Origin: Neptuniibacter victor
GTDB taxonomy: Bacteria > Pseudomonadota > Gammaproteobacteria > Pseudomonadales > Balneatricaceae
Length of the DNA: 64,000 bases
Direction of reading: 5' to 3'
Assembly (NCBI GenBank): GCA_027943745.1
Contig: AP025763.1
Location: forward strand, 2,542,001-2,606,000
Shown here: positions 55,140 through 63,521 of the stretch, one piece after another
Position numbering within the stretch: position 1 is the stretch's first letter
Layout of the letters: every line of letters begins with the position of its first letter
The notes under the pieces: model-generated
Database searches by the model: none
What the model was told of the DNA's origin: nothing
What the model saw: only the letters and a program-made list of their open reading frames with translations
Program-made: the position numbers and the translations under genes

Positions 55140-55334
55140 ATGGATATTATTTTTCTTCTTATCCCAATTGCCATTATTTTAGCTAGCTGCGCTGTATGGG
55201 CCTTCTTCTGGAGCGTAAACAGCGGCCAGTATGAAGACTTGGAAAGCCCTGCGCATAGCATTCTGTATGATGATGACGACGATCTCATTCCTGAAGATGC
55301 ACGCGTAAAACCGGATAACAAATCCAATGACTGA
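55140..55334 (+). CDS. ccoS: cbb3 oxidase assembly protein CcoS
   Basis: 64-residue membrane protein with one helix (IIFLLIPIAIILASCAVWAFFW) followed by SGQYEDLESPAHSILYDDDDD, the CcoS signature. It is needed for heme and copper insertion in relatives. It overlaps the next gene by 8 bases. Confidence 0.95.
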   Translation: MDIIFLLIPIAIILASCAVWAFFWSVNSGQYEDLESPAHSILYDDDDDLIPEDARVKPDNKSND

Positions 55335-55992
55335 AGCCTTGGCCCTGCCGACGGCTTTTTTTCTTGGTTTGCTGGGAGGAACACACTGTCTCGGCATGTG
55401 CGGGGGAATAGCAACAACCGTTTCTCTGAGTGCCCCTAGCGGATTCAAGGGATTCTCATTTTTGCTAGGATACAATGGTGGCCGAGTCATAAGCTATGCA
55501 ATCGCAGGCGCGATCCTAGGAAGCTTAAGTTGGCTAATAGAAAACCCTAGTATTCAATTAGTCCTAAGAACATTTGCAGGATTGATGCTTATTAGTATGG
55601 GCTTGTACATCGCTCAATGGTGGCAAGGCCTGACCAAAGTTGAGCTTGCTGGCGGCGTTATATGGAAGCATATCCAACCACTCGCAAGTAGATTACTACC
55701 TATTAAGAGTCTACCTCAGGCGATAGCCCTAGGTTTCTTTTGGGGATGGCTACCCTGTGGCCTAGTATATAGCACGTTAATCTGGTCTTCCGCCGCTTCC
55801 GATTGGTATCTCAGCGCTCAATTAATGGCCGCTTTTGGTTTAGGCACATTGCCAACAATGCTGTTAACTGGCTTATTGGCTCAGCAAGTAAAACAGGTTC
55901 TGCAGATGAGCCTGACAAAACATATTTCAGGCTGCATTATCATGCTGATGGGGGCATATACTATCCCTTGGCAAGGCATAATCAGTCTCTAA
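55327..55992 (+). CDS. TauE/SafE-like (UreH-type) membrane protein in the cco block
   Basis: 221-residue polytopic membrane protein of the sulfite exporter TauE/SafE-like / UreH family: ALPTAFFLGLLGGTHCLGMCGGIA at the start, LGFFWGWLPCGLVYSTLIW in the middle. The paired GTHCLGMCGG and GWLPCGLVY motifs are typical of the cytochrome-linked subgroup next to ccoS, which may act in copper or thiol transfer. It overlaps ccoS by 8 bases and precedes hemN by 45. The exact role is unknown. Confidence 0.85.
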   Translation: MTEALALPTAFFLGLLGGTHCLGMCGGIATTVSLSAPSGFKGFSFLLGYNGGRVISYAIAGAILGSLSWLIENPSIQLVLRTFAGLMLISMGLYIAQWWQGLTKVELAGGVIWKHIQPLASRLLPIKSLPQAIALGFFWGWLPCGLVYSTLIWSSAASDWYLSAQLMAAFGLGTLPTMLLTGLLAQQVKQVLQMSLTKHISGCIIMLMGAYTIPWQGIISL

Positions 55993-56037
55993 CGCTGCAA
56001 TTAAATAGCAGCTTTAAAAGTTACGAGGACAACGTTC

Positions 56038-57426
56038 GTGGATAGCAACTTGATTAAATGGGATTTGGATCTAATCAAACGGTATGACCTTTCGGGCCCA
56101 CGTTATACGTCGTATCCAACGGCCGTGCAGTTCGGCCCTGAGCTTTCATCTGCAGACCTCGTCTCAACTGGACAAAAAAGCGCCGACCTAAATGCCCCCC
56201 TATCGCTTTATGTTCACATCCCTTTTTGTGCGCATGTCTGCTATTACTGTGCCTGTAACAAAGTCATCACCCGCAACCGCAAAAAAGCACAACCGTATCT
56301 TGATACTCTGTACAAAGAGATGGCTCAATTATCTCAATGGTATAGTAACGACCGCCAAGTAACGCAATTACACTGGGGCGGTGGCACACCGACCTTTATT
56401 AGCCACGAACAGATGGCTGAACTCATGGGGCAAATGCGTTCAAACTTCAATCTAGTGAATGATGATAGTGGCGATTACTCGATCGAAATAGATCCACGTG
56501 AAGCCTCTGAAGAAACAATCAAAGTTTTACGCGATATTGGCTTTAACCGCATAAGCCTAGGCTTACAAGATATTGACCCTAAGGTGCAAGAGGCGGTCAA
56601 TCGCGTACAATCGGTTGAACAAACAGCGTCTATTCTAGAAGAAGCACGACGCCAAGGTTTCCGGTCATTAAATTTAGATCTTATCTATGGCCTACCCTAC
56701 CAGACCTTCGAAGGCTTTAATGACACCTTAGATACTGTCATTGAAATGAACCCTGATCGCTTATCAGTGTTCAATTATGCCCATCTTCCTGATCGTTTCA
56801 GACCACAACGCCATATCGATGAAGCGACATTACCTAGCCCAGAAACAAAGCTAGCGATCCTTGAATCAACGATCAGTAAGCTTTTAAAAGCGGGCTATGT
56901 CTATATAGGCATGGATCATTTTGCCAAGCCCGATGATGAGCTTGCGATTGCTCAAAGCACTGGCAATTTACATCGCAACTTCCAAGGCTACACTACACAC
57001 TCAGAATGCGACCTCGTCGCAATGGGTGTGTCAGCAATTAGCCAAATCGGCTCTGTTTATTACCAAAACCAGCATGAGATGCAAGCCTATAGTGATGCAG
57101 TAGAGACGGACAACCACGCAATTAAACGCGGCGTAAGCCTTACTCAGGACGACATTATTCGCCGCCACGTGATCACCCAGCTTATCTGCCATTTTGAATT
57201 AGAGAAAGCTCCCGTCGAAGCACTTTTCGGTATTAATTTCGATCAATACTTCGCTGAAGCGCAGCAAGAGTTGAGCGCATTTACTCAAGATGGCCTGATT
57301 AGCATGGATGCAAGAAAGATTGCTGTTTCACCTGCTGGACGCCTTTTAATTCGCAGAATCTGCATGGCATTTGATGCGTATATTCCAAAAGATCAAAGCC
57401 AGCAGCGCTTCTCTAGAATTATTTAA
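56038..57426 (+). CDS. hemN: Oxygen-independent coproporphyrinogen III oxidase
   Basis: Radical-SAM enzyme making protoporphyrinogen IX without oxygen, 462 residues. The Fe-S cluster cysteines are in CAHVCYYC (CX3CX2C). HWGGGTPTFI and the NLDLIYGLPYQT segment fit HemN. The start is GTG, with GAGGA about 9 bases before. It would support heme supply when oxygen is low, alongside the cbb3 oxidase and fnr. Confidence 0.97.
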   Translation: MDSNLIKWDLDLIKRYDLSGPRYTSYPTAVQFGPELSSADLVSTGQKSADLNAPLSLYVHIPFCAHVCYYCACNKVITRNRKKAQPYLDTLYKEMAQLSQWYSNDRQVTQLHWGGGTPTFISHEQMAELMGQMRSNFNLVNDDSGDYSIEIDPREASEETIKVLRDIGFNRISLGLQDIDPKVQEAVNRVQSVEQTASILEEARRQGFRSLNLDLIYGLPYQTFEGFNDTLDTVIEMNPDRLSVFNYAHLPDRFRPQRHIDEATLPSPETKLAILESTISKLLKAGYVYIGMDHFAKPDDELAIAQSTGNLHRNFQGYTTHSECDLVAMGVSAISQIGSVYYQNQHEMQAYSDAVETDNHAIKRGVSLTQDDIIRRHVITQLICHFELEKAPVEALFGINFDQYFAEAQQELSAFTQDGLISMDARKIAVSPAGRLLIRRICMAFDAYIPKDQSQQRFSRII

Positions 57427-57497
57427 CTTTCCGAATTTGCGGAAATATTACATAATCAAAGAGTAGCCACTCGATAAAACCACAACAGGATTAAATT

Positions 57498-58295
57498 ATG
57501 GGTGATAACAAGGCAACTGAAGGGAAACTTCGTAGTCTGCAGCAAGTGAGCTGTAACACGTGTAGCCTTAGCTCGCTATGCCTACCCGTTTCTCTGAACA
57601 TGACAGAGATGGAACGCCTCGATAATATCATCGAGAAAAGCCGCCCTCTAAAAAAAGGGGAACACCTTTTCCATCAAGGTTCTGGCTTTTCAAATGTATA
57701 TGCCATTCGCGCAGGCACGGTCAAAACCTATACAATTACCAATGAAGGCGAAGAGCAGATTACCGGGTTTTATTTCCCTGGCGAACTCGTTGGTATGAGC
57801 GGATTTGATAATAACGAATACCCCGTATCCGCTAAAATCTTAGAGACTACGACCGTCTGTGAGATACCGTTCGAGCGTTTAGACGAGTTATCTGGCCAAT
57901 TACCTGAACTACGCCGACAACTTCTCCGTACGATGAGCAAAGAGATTCGAGAAGAACAACAGATGATGCTTCTACTTTCTAAGAAGAATGCAGAAGAACG
58001 TGTTGCGACCTTCCTTGTTAAGCTATCTCACCGCTTTAAAGTTAGAGGTTATTCAGAAACCAGCTTCCGCTTATCGATGTCTCGCAACGAAATTGGTAAC
58101 TACCTTGGCTTAGCTGTCGAAACCGTTAGCCGTATATTCACACGCTTCCAAAAATCCAATCTTCTCCAAGTAGAAGGGAAGGAAGTACACATAGAAGATA
58201 TCGACCAACTTTATCTTTTATCTGGTGAAGTACAGCAAGATGCCGAAGTTATTGAACAAGTCACCGCACAATGCGGTAAAGGAAATTGCTCTTAG
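57498..58295 (+). CDS. fnr: FNR/Anr oxygen-sensing transcription factor
   Basis: 265-residue CRP/FNR regulator. N-terminal cysteines 19, 22 and 28 ([10 protein letters not shown]) and a central Cys in TTVCEIP match the 4Fe-4S ligands of FNR. The sensor domain is followed by a helix-turn-helix [23 protein letters not shown] that reads TTGAT-type sites. It would be active only without oxygen. It is 71 bases after hemN; apt follows in Pseudomonas too. Confidence 0.97.
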   Translation: MGDNKATEGKLRSLQQVSCNTCSLSSLCLPVSLNMTEMERLDNIIEKSRPLKKGEHLFHQGSGFSNVYAIRAGTVKTYTITNEGEEQITGFYFPGELVGMSGFDNNEYPVSAKILETTTVCEIPFERLDELSGQLPELRRQLLRTMSKEIREEQQMMLLLSKKNAEERVATFLVKLSHRFKVRGYSETSFRLSMSRNEIGNYLGLAVETVSRIFTRFQKSNLLQVEGKEVHIEDIDQLYLLSGEVQQDAEVIEQVTAQCGKGNCS

Positions 58296-58308
58296 ACTAG
58301 TTAAAAAA

Positions 58309-58332
58309 GCACCGGTAATGCATTACCGGTGC
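58309..58332. other. 24-base perfect palindrome after fnr
   Basis: GCACCGGTAATG (58309-58320) and its exact reverse complement CATTACCGGTGC (58321-58332), no spacer. An A-run precedes it and no T-run follows, so on the plus strand it is a hairpin without a tail; as a terminator it would suit the minus strand. Confidence 0.7.
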
Positions 58333-58393
58333 CCGCTAGTTACACATTAAGTAGCCATCTCAAAGTGAAACCCAACACGTCTATTAAAACGTC

Positions 58394-58418
58394 TAGCTCA
58401 ACGTAAAGCATTGAGCTA
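58394..58418. other. Inverted repeat in the apt leader
   Basis: TAGCTCAA (58394-58401) / TTGAGCTA (58411-58418), 9-base spacer, about 31 bases ahead of apt. Possible hairpin or operator. Confidence 0.4.
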
Positions 58419-58448
58419 TATCAACACGTAGCTTCTAAGGAGTTTTCC

Positions 58449-58991
58449 ATGTCGTACGACGAGTGTTATGTGAAGTCTGTCATTCGTACTATTCCAGACT
58501 GGCCTGAACCAGGTGTTCAATTTCGCGATATCACACCATTATTCAAAGACCCTAAAGCACTTCGCATGATCTCTGACGCTTTCATACAACGATATATTGA
58601 TAGTGATATAACGCACATAGCCAGTATTGATGCGAGAGGCTTCTTGATCGGTTCCATCATGTCGTATCACCTAAACATTCCTCTAGTACTGGTACGTAAA
58701 AGGGGGAAATTACCCGGTAAAACGATCTCTCAAGAGTATAAACTTGAATACGGTACCTCCGCGGTAGAGATGCAGATCGACGCTGTAGCTAAAGGGGACC
58801 GCGTTCTTATATTTGATGACCTTATTGCGACTGGCGGCACGATCTTAGCCGCTTGCAATATAGTTAAAGAGCTTGGTGCGACGGTATCAGAAGCGGCAGC
58901 ATTAATAGACTTACCTGACCTACAAGGCTCCACTAAAATCCAAGATGCGGGGGTACCTGTGCACACCCTACTCGCTTACGAAGGACTCTAA
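58449..58991 (+). CDS. apt: Adenine phosphoribosyltransferase
   Basis: Salvages adenine to AMP using PRPP, 180 residues. The PRPP-binding loop reads VLIFDDLIATGGTILAA, and IDARGFLIGS, near residue 60, is also typical. TCTAAGGAG, a strong ribosome site, is just upstream. It ends the oxidase-fnr-apt block, in the same order as Pseudomonas. Confidence 0.97.
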   Translation: MSYDECYVKSVIRTIPDWPEPGVQFRDITPLFKDPKALRMISDAFIQRYIDSDITHIASIDARGFLIGSIMSYHLNIPLVLVRKRGKLPGKTISQEYKLEYGTSAVEMQIDAVAKGDRVLIFDDLIATGGTILAACNIVKELGATVSEAAALIDLPDLQGSTKIQDAGVPVHTLLAYEGL

Positions 58992-59027
58992 TCGGTAAGT
59001 AACCCGCTCAATCTTTTGTCTAAAAAC

Positions 59028-59099
59028 TCCAAAACGGCTTGAATATTTCCTTTAAGAATATCAATATAACTTAATTGAACATAAAAACCGTTTTGGAGC
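59028..59099. promoter_or_regulatory. Inverted repeat that includes the ribosome site of the next gene
   Basis: CTCCAAAACGG (59028-59038) / CCGTTTTGGAG (59089-59099), 11 bp perfect, 50-base loop with further pairing inside. The downstream arm contains the GGAG ribosome site 4 bases before the ATG at 59104. If transcribed, the upstream arm could mask it. Confidence 0.55.
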
Positions 59100-59103
59100 G
59101 ACT

Positions 59104-59985
59104 ATGCCTCGTCTACTCATTTCAGCTGTACTATCTGCAACTTTTGCATTTGCACCAATACTCCAAGCGGAAGAGATTAATATTCAACACAATGGCCTTA
59201 CGCTTAATGCCAATTTAGCACTGACAGACGAAAGCGGTTACGAAAATATATTTCTAATTACCCACGGCACGTTAGCTCACAACGGCATGGAGATTATCAG
59301 CAGTTGGCAAGAACTTCTTAGCGATGAAGGCATCAGTAGCTTAGCTATTAACCTCAGCCTAGGCGTAGATAACCGTCACGGTATGTATGATTGCAAAACC
59401 CCACATACCCATAAACATGAAGATGCAGTATCTGAAATAGGTGCATGGGTTAACTGGTTAAAAAGCAAAGGCAGTGCATCTATCATTTTGGGGGGCCACT
59501 CTCGTGGCGGAAACCAAACAGCCTGGTACAGCAATCAAAACAAAGATTCTGCCATCAAAGCTCAAATACTGATTGCGCCACAAACCTGGTCTGAAAACGC
59601 CGAGGCTGAAGACTACAGTAACCGCTATAAACAACCTCTTGCTCCACTGTTAACTAAAGCGAAGCAGCTACCGAATGACGCCTTATTAAAGAATACCGGT
59701 TTTATATACTGTGAGGACAGTCAGGTTCAAGCCGACAGTTTCGTCAGTTATTATCAGCCTACCCCCCACTTCGACAGCCCAACACTACTACAATCAGCGT
59801 CATTACCTACGCTTGTATTCGCGGGCAGTGAAGATAAAACAGTAAAAGATTTAGCCAAAAAAATGCTCGACGTTAACAATGACAAGATAAAAACAATTGA
59901 AATAGAGGGAGCTAATCATTTCTTTCGAGACCTCTACATGGATGAAGTGTTAGAAGAAAGCCTCGAGTATTTAGATCAGTTATAA
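59104..59985 (+). CDS. Exported alpha/beta hydrolase
   Basis: 293-residue periplasmic enzyme with a signal peptide (MPRLLISAVLSATFAFAPILQA). The fold shows FLITHGTLAHNG, the nucleophile elbow GGHSRGGNQTAWYS (GHSRG), Asp in FAGSEDKTV and His in IEGANHFF. Cysteines (YDCKTPH, IYCEDS) may form a disulfide. Its partner is a thioredoxin-fold gene 30 bases downstream. This pairing is unusual; the substrate is unknown. Confidence 0.82.
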   Translation: MPRLLISAVLSATFAFAPILQAEEINIQHNGLTLNANLALTDESGYENIFLITHGTLAHNGMEIISSWQELLSDEGISSLAINLSLGVDNRHGMYDCKTPHTHKHEDAVSEIGAWVNWLKSKGSASIILGGHSRGGNQTAWYSNQNKDSAIKAQILIAPQTWSENAEAEDYSNRYKQPLAPLLTKAKQLPNDALLKNTGFIYCEDSQVQADSFVSYYQPTPHFDSPTLLQSASLPTLVFAGSEDKTVKDLAKKMLDVNNDKIKTIEIEGANHFFRDLYMDEVLEESLEYLDQL

Positions 59986-60015
59986 TTTGCCATAATTTTT
60001 TGAATTGAGTTTATC

Positions 60016-60486
60016 ATGCTACGAGCTTTTATCTTTACCTACCTATTCATCTGCCCAGCTATTTGGGCAGCAGGTATGCCTATAGAAGATAACTTCCAAC
60101 ACTCATATCAAGAGAAAGGAACGAGCGAACTTGGCCAAAGCAAAGTGGTTCTTGTCCTTGTTTCACAACCAAACTGTAGCTATTGCATTCAGATCACTGA
60201 AGAAATTCTCAAACCAATGCTTATTAGCGGTCACTATGACAATACAACGGTGTTTAGCGAGCTTGAAATTAACACAGGCAGAATCATAAAAGATTTTTCT
60301 GGTATAGAGACCGATGCAACTGCTTTTGCACAACGATATAACGCTTGGGCAACACCAACACTTCTCTTTCTAAATAGTAAGGGAGAGGAGATTGCAGAGA
60401 AGATGGTGGGAATCAACACCATAGACCTTTATGGCTACTATGTAGATAAAGCACTGCGTATTGCTCATAAAAAGATCAATCCTTAA
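60016..60486 (+). CDS. Exported thioredoxin-fold protein (SoxW-like)
   Basis: 156-residue periplasmic thioredoxin-like protein. A signal peptide (LRAFIFTYLFICPAIWA) precedes a thioredoxin fold with the redox pair Cys54-Ser-Tyr-Cys57 (QPNCSYCIQI) and cis-Pro ATPTLLFL. It resembles the thioredoxins linked to sulfur oxidation (SoxW). It likely works with the hydrolase just upstream. No sox gene is in the window. Confidence 0.8.
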   Translation: MLRAFIFTYLFICPAIWAAGMPIEDNFQHSYQEKGTSELGQSKVVLVLVSQPNCSYCIQITEEILKPMLISGHYDNTTVFSELEINTGRIIKDFSGIETDATAFAQRYNAWATPTLLFLNSKGEEIAEKMVGINTIDLYGYYVDKALRIAHKKINP

Positions 60487-60594
60487 CTCTCTTGCAAAAT
60501 AAGAGCGTAATAGTCGAAAACATACAAAATATCCTCTTCCATAAACAGAAATTCTTGCTAACATGCACTGCCTTTTTTCATAACTGGAGCTGCC

Positions 60595-61509
60595 ATGTGG
60601 TTTAAGAATGTAATCTTTTATCGTTTAACTGAAGCCTTTGAATACACTCAGGAACAGTTACAAGAAAAGCTCCAAGAACAAGCATTTAGTCCATGTAAAA
60701 GCCAAGAGCTTAGTCGGTACGGTTGGGTTTCCCCGTGCCACCTTCTTGATGACATGCAGGCCCACCAAGTACATGGCATGTTCATGATTGCAGCTCGTAA
60801 AGAGGAAAAAATCCTTCCTAGCGCAGTGATAAAGGAAGCGGTCGGCGAAAAAGTTTCTGTCATCGAACAAGAGCAGGCACGAAAAGTATATAAGAAAGAG
60901 AAAGACCAACTTAAAGACGAAGTTGTTTTAGATTTATTACCGCGGGCTTTCAGTAAATTCCAGCAAACAACCGCCCTTATTTTACCAAGCCTAGGCTGGA
61001 TTGCAGTTGATGCTTCAAGCCATAAACGTGCTGAAGAGCTTCTCAGCCATCTACGCGGAACCTTAGGAAGTCTTCCTATCGTATTACCGGATGTACAACA
61101 ATCTCCTTCGGCAGTCATGTCGAACTGGCTAGAACAGGACGATAGTATCCCCAACGGGTTTGAAGTACTGGATGAGTGTGAGTTACGTGATAACGTGCTT
61201 GAAGGTGGCGTTATTCGCATCAAAGGTCAGCAACTTGAAGATGAAGAGTTCGTCGCTCACCTTGAAGCAGGCAAGCGTGTCGTTAAGCTTGCACTAGAAT
61301 GGGACGAGCAGCTTAAAATAGTGCTACAAGATGACCTATCTATTAAGCGCCTCAAATTGAGCGAACAGCTACAGGATAAAATGGCTGATGAAGCAGCTGA
61401 AGATGAAATTGCTCAATTCGATGCTGATATGGTTCAAATGGGACTAGAGTTTGCCAAACTATTTCCTGCCATCATCTCTGCATTCGGTGGTGAAGCCAAA
61501 CGCCCATAA
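60595..61509 (+). CDS. rdgC: Recombination-associated protein RdgC
   Basis: 304-residue ring-shaped DNA-binding protein that modulates RecA. It begins MWFKNVIFYRLTEAF and contains YGWVSPC, AIKEAVGEK-like helices and a late EWDEQLKIVLQDDLSIKRLKLSEQLQD, diagnostic of the family. GGAGCTGCC precedes the ATG. It stands alone; a hairpin follows. Confidence 0.96.
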   Translation: MWFKNVIFYRLTEAFEYTQEQLQEKLQEQAFSPCKSQELSRYGWVSPCHLLDDMQAHQVHGMFMIAARKEEKILPSAVIKEAVGEKVSVIEQEQARKVYKKEKDQLKDEVVLDLLPRAFSKFQQTTALILPSLGWIAVDASSHKRAEELLSHLRGTLGSLPIVLPDVQQSPSAVMSNWLEQDDSIPNGFEVLDECELRDNVLEGGVIRIKGQQLEDEEFVAHLEAGKRVVKLALEWDEQLKIVLQDDLSIKRLKLSEQLQDKMADEAAEDEIAQFDADMVQMGLEFAKLFPAIISAFGGEAKRP

Positions 61510-61550
61510 GCGCCTTTCACTCGCGCTAAAGCCCAACACGCTAGATTAAA

Positions 61551-61569
61551 CGCCCTTAGATTAAGGGCG
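61551..61569. other. Hairpin after rdgC
   Basis: CGCCCTTA (61551-61558) / TAAGGGCG (61562-61569), 3-base loop, 42 bases past the rdgC stop. No T-run, so a weak terminator or stabilising stem. Confidence 0.5.
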
Positions 61570-61667
61570 CTCCCTCCTGACTTGTACTTAATCACAGATT
61601 CTCATAGCTTTAGTAATAAGAATAAATTATTATATTAGAAGAATCTAATTTAAATTGGTCTTTATCT

Positions 61668-62639
61668 ATGCAAAATGACGCTGAACAGATAAGCTCACGT
61701 TTAGAGCACTTTCCTATCTCTTTTTTTGCGGTTGTTATGGGGTTAACAGGGTTAACTCTCGCGTGGGAAAAAGCAGCGGCCGTTCTGGGCTATCCTGTAA
61801 TTATTTCACAAATATTACTCATTATTAGCGCCTCTGCGTTTCTTATCATTGTGCTTACCTATGCCACCAAAGCAAAGAAACATCCCCACGCTATTATCGA
61901 AGAGTTCCACCATCCGATAAAAATGAGTTTCTTTCCGGCCTTTTCGATCGGTTTACTTTTGATGAGTATCGCTACCCTGCATATGTCAGAGCAGCTATCG
62001 CTCTATCTCTGGTCGGTGGGCTGTACCGTCCACTTAGGCTTCACGCTATATGCGTTAGGGCAATGGTTACATCATCCAAAATTTAAGGTTCCTCACAGCA
62101 CGCCTGCTTGGTTTATCCCTGTGGTAGGTAATATCCTTGTTCCCATTGCGGGCGTTGAACATGGCTTCATAGAATTAAGCTGGTTTTTCTTCTCTATCGG
62201 CTTAATTTACTGGATTATCCTAAAAACATTGATTTTTAATCGCATGTTTTTTCATGAGCCCTTGCCACAAAAACTACTACCTACCCTGTTTATTCTTATT
62301 GCGCCTCCTGCTGTAGGGTTTATCTCTTACACCAAGCTCAATGGAGAACTAGACAACTTTGCCCGCATACTTTTTTATACTGCGATGTTTTTAGTGCTCC
62401 TGCTACTTTCACAACTGCCTAAATTTCTAAACATTAAGTTCTTTATGTCTTGGTGGGCTTACTCGTTCCCTCTAGCGGCCTCAACAATTGCCGCGCTAAA
62501 TATGCACCATTTCACGCCATCTCCTTTTCTTGCTTACCTATCGATAGGGCTACTTCTTTTAGCTACATCCGTCATCACTCTACTGTTTTTTCGCACTTTG
62601 CTCGCCATGAAGCGCAAGGAAATATGCGTGCCTGAATAA
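61668..62639 (+). CDS. TehA/SLAC1-family anion channel
   Basis: 323-residue inner-membrane protein with about ten helices and the TehA/SLAC1 start (FPISFFAVVMGLTGLTLAWEKA), a short charged loop and WWAYSFPLAASTIAAL near the C-terminus. Relatives are tellurite resistance or C4-dicarboxylate/anion channels. No TehB gene follows, so tellurite resistance is not implied. A hairpin terminator follows. Confidence 0.87.
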   Translation: MQNDAEQISSRLEHFPISFFAVVMGLTGLTLAWEKAAAVLGYPVIISQILLIISASAFLIIVLTYATKAKKHPHAIIEEFHHPIKMSFFPAFSIGLLLMSIATLHMSEQLSLYLWSVGCTVHLGFTLYALGQWLHHPKFKVPHSTPAWFIPVVGNILVPIAGVEHGFIELSWFFFSIGLIYWIILKTLIFNRMFFHEPLPQKLLPTLFILIAPPAVGFISYTKLNGELDNFARILFYTAMFLVLLLLSQLPKFLNIKFFMSWWAYSFPLAASTIAALNMHHFTPSPFLAYLSIGLLLLATSVITLLFFRTLLAMKRKEICVPE

Positions 62640-62648
62640 AGAAGATTG

Positions 62649-62672
62649 CGAAAGGCTCAATCGAGCCTTTCG
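62649..62672 (+). terminator. Hairpin terminator after the TehA/SLAC1 gene
   Basis: CGAAAGGCTC (62649-62658) / GAGCCTTTCG (62663-62672), 10 bp perfect, AATC loop. The T-tail is short (TTAC). Confidence 0.7.
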
Positions 62673-62801
62673 TTACATCCACTTTGTTTCCATACAGCAA
62701 CAGTTTGTAAAGTTACAGCCTACATATCACCAATACTTTTTCATTTAAGATTTCCACTGAATCTCGCCACATCCCGCGAGTTATTTATTATGGAGATTTA
62801 A

Positions 62802-63521
62802 ATGAAGAAACTTATTGTCATTACAGGTGCCAGCTCAGGCATTGGTGAGGCCATTGCTAAACGTCTAAGTCAGGAAGGACACCCTCTCCTACTCATCGCA
62901 AGAAGAGCAGAACGCTTGGAGGCACTAGCCTTGCCTAACACTCTCAGCAGGCAAGTAGATATTAGGGAGATGGATCAGCTCAATGAAGCGATCCATGAGG
63001 CTGAGCGTTTATACGGGCCTGTCGATGCGCTTATCAACAATGCCGGTGTAATGCTGTTAGGAGATATCGATAGTCAAAATCCAGAAGAGTGGCAGACTAT
63101 GTTTGATATTAATGTCATTGGACTCATGAACGGTATGCAAGCAGTTCTAAAGACAATGAAACTACGTAATGAAGGCACTATCATCAACATTAGCTCAGTC
63201 GCAGGACGCAAAACCTTTCCTAATCATGCCGCTTATTGCGGTACTAAGTTTGCAGTACATGCAATCTCAGAGAATGTCCGAGAAGAGGTGGCAGAAAGTA
63301 ATGTCAGAGTCATCACGATAGCGCCTGGAGCAGTCGAAACTGAACTCCTTTCGCATACAACATCTGATCAAATCAAAGAGGAATATGGAAACTGGAAAGA
63401 GTCGATGGGTGGCGCTTTAGCAGCTAACGATATTGCCAACGCTACCTGCTTTGCCTATCAACAGCCGCAGTCAGTTTGCATTAGAGAGCTGGTCATTACC
63501 GCAACCCGCCAGCAACCTTAG
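62802..63521 (+). CDS. Short-chain dehydrogenase/reductase
   Basis: 239-residue classical SDR enzyme. The NAD(P)-binding TGASSGIG, NNAG, the catalytic Ser in NISSVAG, and YCGTK (Tyr and Lys) are intact. IAPGAVETELL shows the usual substrate loop. The substrate is unknown. GGAGA is well placed before the ATG. The last 26 bases overlap the convergent LysR gene. Confidence 0.92.
   Translation: MKKLIVITGASSGIGEAIAKRLSQEGHPLLLIARRAERLEALALPNTLSRQVDIREMDQLNEAIHEAERLYGPVDALINNAGVMLLGDIDSQNPEEWQTMFDINVIGLMNGMQAVLKTMKLRNEGTIINISSVAGRKTFPNHAAYCGTKFAVHAISENVREEVAESNVRVITIAPGAVETELLSHTTSDQIKEEYGNWKESMGGALAANDIANATCFAYQQPQSVCIRELVITATRQQP

Noticed and set aside
57446-57459. TATTA-CATA-ATCAA ahead of fnr as an FNR site
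   Set aside because: Only the right half matches, so autoregulation is not supported by this site alone.
59052-59065. TTTAA-GAAT-ATCAA as an FNR site for the exported hydrolase
   Set aside because: Only 7 of 10 positions match, and the segment is better explained as part of the inverted repeat.
60648-61223. 191-codon open frame on the minus strand
   Set aside because: It lies wholly inside rdgC, has low-complexity Ser/Arg/Trp composition and no recognisable domain.
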